This document shows, piece after piece, positions 59,193-64,000 of a DNA stretch of 64,000 nucleotides. Position numbers and translations under genes: made by a program. The stretch is from Brachynemurus nebulosus. Lineage: Eukaryota > Arthropoda > Insecta > Neuroptera > Myrmeleontidae. The stretch spans positions 6,761,672-6,825,671 of the forward strand of contig JAPWDM010000001.1 of the NCBI GenBank assembly GCA_035578155.1, in the 5' to 3' direction. Every line of letters starts with the position of its first letter. Position 1 is the stretch's first letter. A model generated the notes under the pieces. The model was not told where the DNA came from. It did not search any database and was given only the letters and a program-made list of their open reading frames with translations.

Positions 59193-60546
59193 TCAATGGA
59201 GACCCAGTATTTTTGTGTTAGAGATATTTTCCACTAATTGCAAATTTTCATCGTTACTCAATGAATTTTGAATGAGTAAAGGGTGATTAGCATGCCATTT
59301 ATGGAGTGAAAATCCAGCTGATTTTAAAATTTCTATCAACTGCACTTGTAATTCACAAGCAGTGCGTAAGCCATTATGACCAGTGAGTATGTTATCCATG
59401 TAAACATCTTTGGTAATTGATTGTGAAGCGAGAGGATAATTTTGAGATTCATCTTCAGCTAATTGCTGTAAGCAGCCGGTTGCCAAAAATGGAGCTGATC
59501 GAGTACTGTAAGTGACGGTTAGTAGTGCAGTAATTTTTAATTCTTGAGTGGGATCATCACGCCATACAATGTTTTGAAATTGTTGACGAGGTTCAGCTAT
59601 GCGGATTTATCTATACATTTTTTGTATATCCGCAGTGAATACAAATTTGTGTAATCGAAATCTACACAAGGTGTCACACAATTCTGGTTGTACTGTTGCA
59701 CCAGTGAACATGATGTCGTTTAATGAAACGTTAGAGGACGTTTTCATTGAAGCATCAAATACGATGCGTAAATTTGACGTGACACTATCTTCTCTAATCA
59801 CTGCGTGATGGGGAATAAAGTATTCGTGAGGGGAATCGGGGTTGAGTTCGCTATACTCAGCGTGATTGAGTGCCAGATCTTCATGAATGAAGTCCTTGTA
59901 CATTGTGTACAATGTGGGGTTCTTTATAAGTTTACGTTCAAGGGAATAAAATCTATTAACTGCATTTGTAAAAGATTCACCTAATCTTAAATGAGCTAAA
60001 TCATCCACGAATGGCAAGTATACCTGATAGCGCCCATTAGGAAGTCGAGTAACAAACTTTTGGAATAAACTTTCACAAAGTTTGTCTTGGGAGTTGAGAG
60101 TAGTTTTATTATTAGAAACATTTTCTAGTTCCCATAATTTAGGTAATAAAGTGTTTAAATCATCTGAGTCAGTACTACATAGGTTCACATTTACTGAACT
60201 ATGTAAGTTAATCGGGTTTAAAGAGGAGACTGAGCCAGTTATCAGCCAACCTAATTTACTATTACGTAAAGGAGGTAAGTTTACTCCCAAAGTAATTGAT
60301 TCGGATAGTAAACAGGAGAACATTAGTTCCGAGTTCAGCAGCAGATCAACATATGAAGTCTTCCAGTACTGGGGGTCAGCTAAAGCTAGCTGAGGGGGTA
60401 TTTTTATTTTACTAGTATCTACCTTTCGCGTAGATAAAGGGCAAGTAATGTTATCGAGAACAGCAAAAGTAGTATACTGAGAAAAAGAGTTATGTCGCGA
60501 TTGCATTTGTAAATCTACAATCTTATTTAAATTATACTCATTATAG
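59193..60546 (-). pseudogene. BEL/Pao protease end and reverse transcriptase, broken
   Basis: 59607-60506 is open (299 aa) and holds the protease-RT linker (LADPQYWKT) and the RT fingers (RIVFDASMKTSSNVSLND). After a stop near 59604 the frame resumes to 59193 with the palm motif VYMDNILTG, where relatives have two adjacent aspartates; the second is Asn here. A further stop lies at about 59190. The 5' end is cut by the element at 60549. Confidence 0.85.
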
Positions 60547-60548
60547 TA

Positions 60549-61948
60549 TAGTCATTTGGTTCAAATAAAAAGGGTTACCTGGAAAGTTTTCTGGGAGCTT
60601 TGAAAATGGCTGATTTTATAGATTTTAAGGTGCTCTTTTCCAATTTCCATTTTGCCACCTGGTATCTTTGCCGCTCGCGCCGCCATACTGGAAAAATGGC
60701 GTCGAAAAGCAGTTTTTTGACGATATCTCCTTTCCGAGTCATTTTACGAGGAAAATATCTATACACAAAATTAAACTAGAGAAAATTTCCTACAATTTAT
60801 GTCTTAACATTTTTTCTCGTAAAATCAATAGTTTCGGCGTACGAGCGCCGCAAAGTGTTAATTAATACGCGTTTTCGCGGAATAACTCGTTTCCACACCA
60901 CTTTGAGGTATAGTGAGCGTAGCACACTATTGGTTGCGGACAACTGCGATATTTGATTCAGACGATTACGCACGTTTGTCGTTCGTCCGAAATAATATGT
61001 CTACTGTCCGTCCACTAGCACAATATTCGTCAGTATTTTTCTTTTTAATTTTTTTTTTTTTGCAAGGTATAGATGATATTAAAATACGTAAAAAACAATT
61101 TGTGGCACGTAATGTGGAAAGTTACACAGTTATAATTGTAATTTACCTTCAGTTTCATTTCAATAAAAATAAAAATCTCATGATATGGACTTCTTCGTGC
61201 GAAAAAATCCAAATAAATTTGGATTTGTTCGAACGTTGTAATTATACCTACGGAAACGGACGAACGAGACGGTTTCAATGGACGAGGATGTATAGCTTCA
61301 CAGCTGTTTGGATCGTTCGTCCGAATTAAATATCACACGTTTCTGCATCCAAAGGACGACCAGCCTTATTCATCTACGCTAACACATATTTTTCTTATAT
61401 TTACGAAATATATACTATGAGTTGTAGGTATAAGGTTACTAGAATGGTAACCTTGGTTGGTACTGAAGACAATGAACCTGTAACACCTGGTACATCAAGA
61501 AAATTTAAACAAAGAAGATTACGCTAAATTTCCGAACTATACATGACAAGGGGATTACGCCCACTGGGCAAACCACATTAAAAAAACGCGTACCTTACTG
61601 TACCTCAAGGTACTGTGGAAACGAGTTACTCCGCAAAAACGTGTATTTAGTAACACTTTGCGGCGCTCGTACGCTGAAACTATTGATTTTATGAAAAAAA
61701 TTGTCAAGACAAACTGTAGGAAATTTTTTCTAGTTTAATTTTGTATATAGATATTTTCCTCGTAAAATGACTCGGAAAGGAGATATCGTCAAGAAACTAC
61801 TTTTCGACGCCATTTTTGCAATATGGCGGCGCGAGCGGCAAAGATACGAGGTGGCAAAATGGAAATTCGAAAAGAGCACCTCAAAATCTATAAAATCACC
61901 CATTTTCAAAACTTCCGGAGAATTACAGGTAAAACTACCAGATGACTG
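60549..61948. mobile_element. 1.4-kb TIR element inserted in BEL protease
   Basis: The arms of about 340-390 bp are inverted copies (AGTCAT(T/C)TGG tips, with ATGACTCGGAAAGGAGATAT and GGCGGCGCGAGCGGCAAAGATA-type blocks inside). TA flanks lie at 60547-60548 and 61949-61950, consistent with Tc1/mariner. Each arm carries the same outward short ORF. The unique centre has no transposase. Confidence 0.8.
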
Positions 61949-61950
61949 TA

Positions 61951-62126
61951 GTATTAGTTGGGTTTTTAGATAATCCAAGCACCCTTATGTGCTGGAAGTA
62001 TGGCTTTACGCCGAGACGTTTTAGCATTTAGGACGTTATAAAATTTGTTTGACTACCACCGTTAAGCAAAGCTCTGGCCTTTACATAATGACCTTGGGGG
62101 GATTTCAAATATATTATAGTAGTAGC
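61951..62126 (-). pseudogene. BEL/Pao aspartic protease fragment
   Basis: It translates to a piece with ARALLNGGSQTNFIT, the protease active-site region with the catalytic Asp replaced by Asn and followed by a stop. It joins, after removal of the TIR element, the region beginning at 60546, but with a frame change. Confidence 0.7.
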
Positions 62127-62128
62127 TA

Positions 62129-62989
62129 AGGTAAAAGACCCAATAATTGACCCTGGCCCAGTTTCTGAACTTTTCAACTTTGTTATAAATTAATAAAAAA
62201 AAAAAATATTTTAAATAAGAAAAAAAATAAATTCTTATTTTAAAGTAATCTATTCTGTGTCTAATGAACAGCAATTTAAAAAGTTTAGAATATATTAACT
62301 AAATAAAAAAAATTTTAAGTTTAAAATGTGTGTAAAAACTATTTTTTTGGTAGTTTCCTAACAGTTTATGTTACAAAGTACTCATTTTGATCTGTGCAAT
62401 ATTCATTATGTAAGTATGAAAACTTAATTAAAAATATATGAGCAGGTTAATATTTGTTTAAAATTTATTTTAAAATATTTATAAAATACCTTAGAATGAT
62501 TTTTATTATTGAAATATGAGGGTCAATTACTAGGCTCACTTCTAAAGTGGTATGGCCCAATTAAATTCTAACCAGTTTTTGTTAGTTATTTTGTTATTTA
62601 TAGTTATCTTCGATTAGTTTTTGTTATTTTTCATAACGTATATAACATTAAACATTCATTTTTATCAATAAAAAATTATTTATAAATTAAATTTTAAAAA
62701 ACTGTATTTTTAAATATAAGAATCAGAAACTAGGCCACTGTCAGGGTCAGAAACTGTCACATGAGAAATTTTGAAGGTCAGAAACTGGGTCCTTTTTGTC
62801 AATTTTTAAAACATTAATTTAAATTATTAATTCAATTCAAATAATTATTTTACTTGTATGACTTTATTTTGAAAGCCATAAACTAGTTGATAAAATTATT
62901 AATTGTCTCTTAAGTTTAAACTTATATTTATTACTGTCGTTTAACCTCAGCCGTCACTCTTAAAAGGTCAGAAACTAGGCCCGTTACCT
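62129..62989. mobile_element. 861-bp TA-flanked TIR element with CAGAAACTAGGCC repeats
   Basis: The ends AGGTAA... (62129) and their inverse (62989) lead into the shared phrase GGCC(C/T)AGTTTCTGA. TA lies on both sides (62127-62128, 62990-62991). GTCAGAAACT recurs at about 62753, 62776 and 62968. It splits the BEL protease coding region. Confidence 0.7.
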
Positions 62990-62991
62990 TA

Positions 62992-63215
62992 ATAATATTT
63001 GAGTATTCGTATCATTTTGTGATAATAAAGTCATTCGAGGTTCTACTGATTTTACAGTATTAGTACTATTTTCCTGTAGTACAGGTTCCGTTCTGGAATT
63101 ACCGTGTATTGGGGGTAGTGTAGTCAGCGACCCTTGGGGGTTTACGTTAGAAGTTTTAGTAAATTTTGAGGGACTCGGTGAGGATGACTTATTATTAATA
63201 ATGTTATGTATTTAA
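62992..63215 (-). pseudogene. BEL/Pao gag-protease linker fragment
   Basis: An open minus-strand frame rich in Ser, Asn, Thr and Pro, ending at the insertion site just before the protease start (the LATT found at 62126). It continues the BEL element beyond the MITE. Confidence 0.55.
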
Positions 63216-63772
63216 TATTCAGTACAAATATTGTGTACAGATTTGTCTATCTGCTTAGTATTGAAAATTTATAAGAAAAAAATAACTTCTATTTTTTTTC
63301 TTATGAGAAGGCGTGTAAAGTGCGAGAAAATTTCATGTCCGTAACAAAAGAATGGCTATATAACATAATAATATTGTTTAATTTTTCGTCACTGCAGAAA
63401 CCTGACCGCGAGGGGTACGTGTACCATACTTTGAAAAACACTGATTTATTCAATCCAGTACCAAAACTATAAAGGATTCTAGGTAAAGTAATTAAATATC
63501 AATAGATACGTACAATGTATTTACATACATGTATATGAGGTCACAATTAATTTTAAAGATTTGTATATAAGTAATTGTCTGGTGAAATGATAAGATTGTA
63601 TTATCAATATTACTGATTGATTTTATATGATTGATATTTTTGTTAACATTTATAAAGAAATATGGTCCATTTCACTTAAATTTAACTATGCTTCATCACT
63701 TATGAATTTAAATAATTTCCGTTTTCTTGGCTTTATCTCTTTCATTTTTCATGATTAATTGTATTTAAAATA

Positions 63773-63849
<77 letters not shown>

Positions 63850-64000
63850 CATAGACGATATTTTAAATTAGGTGGATGAAGAACATACATAGTCAACTTT
63901 GATAACACTATCATGAATTCGATGACTTTCGAATATATATTATTTTATATAATTATGCGATCGATAATATTTGGTAAAATTACTTTAAAATTTAGAGGAT
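63216..64000. other. Right edge: interspersed repeat and (TA)n
   Basis: 63470-63750 and 63860-63930 match 45180-45480 and 8985-9060 (TTCACTTAAATTTAACNATNC, AATAATTTC(T/C)GTTTTCTTGG). (TA)n fills 63774-63846. No gene. Confidence 0.5.
63774..63846. repeat. (TA)n microsatellite
   Basis: About 70 bp of pure TA. Confidence 0.95.

Larger units (their letters stand above)
56440..63215 (-). mobile_element. Decayed BEL/Pao retrotransposon, twice interrupted
   Basis: Minus-strand order from right to left: protease linker (62992-63215), protease (61951-62126), RT (59193-60546), RNase H and integrase (56870-59177), purine tract and an LTR beginning TGTTGG at 56833. TA-flanked TIR elements sit at 62129-62989 and 60549-61948. 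Several stops and at least two frame changes make it inert. The 5' LTR and gag would lie beyond the right edge or are lost. Confidence 0.85.

Overview
The window is AT-rich nuclear DNA of an insect or close arthropod relative. The evidence is spliced genes with GT-AG introns, two insect-type UDP-glycosyltransferases with a C-terminal membrane anchor, and a dense mix of Copia, BEL/Pao, errantivirus-like, Merlin, hAT, piggyBac, Harbinger, Tc1/mariner/pogo and Helitron-like elements. I could not assign an order. There is no sign of bacterial sequence: the one bacterial-looking protein (an ISXO2/IS1016-type transposase) is a eukaryotic Merlin element with an intron.

Host genes. (1) Minus strand, 9548 to 1567: a pleckstrin-homology (PH) domain protein in eight small exons, modelled here from splice sites and reading phase (347 aa if all exons are used). 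It has a tandemly duplicated proline-rich exon near the N-terminus and a polyadenylation signal after the stop. (2) Minus strand, 40134 to 37702 and 52589 to 50025: two complete UGT genes with identical four-exon structure (253+804+220+319 bp, 531 aa each). They sit in a duplicated block of about 5.4 kb, and a broken third copy (a last-exon relic at 47.8-48.2 kb plus a scrap at 49.6 kb) lies between them.

Mobile DNA. 9.9-17.1 kb is a nest: a hAT element with an 8-bp target duplication holds a Lep1-like Helitron, which holds a Copia retrotransposon whose two 420-bp LTRs look identical; a piggyBac-type MITE sits in the same hAT. 18.4-21.1 kb is an apparently intact Merlin transposase (298 aa, two exons) whose intron was hit by a hAT deletion derivative that left the splice donor intact. 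23-24.5 kb holds a TIR element with a nested hAT. 24.8-25.7 kb holds a decayed errantivirus-type envelope fragment. 26-28 kb is a 2-kb foldback. 30.8-31.8 kb is a TIR element carrying a cysteine-rich CXC coding fragment. 56.4-63.2 kb is a decayed BEL/Pao element on the minus strand, split twice in its protease region by TA-flanked TIR elements.

The rest is MITEs (many with exact target duplications), palindromes, three short tandem arrays and (TA)n tracts. The two UGTs probably act in the endoplasmic reticulum in detoxification or conjugation. The mobile elements work independently of the host genes and mainly show the order of insertion events.
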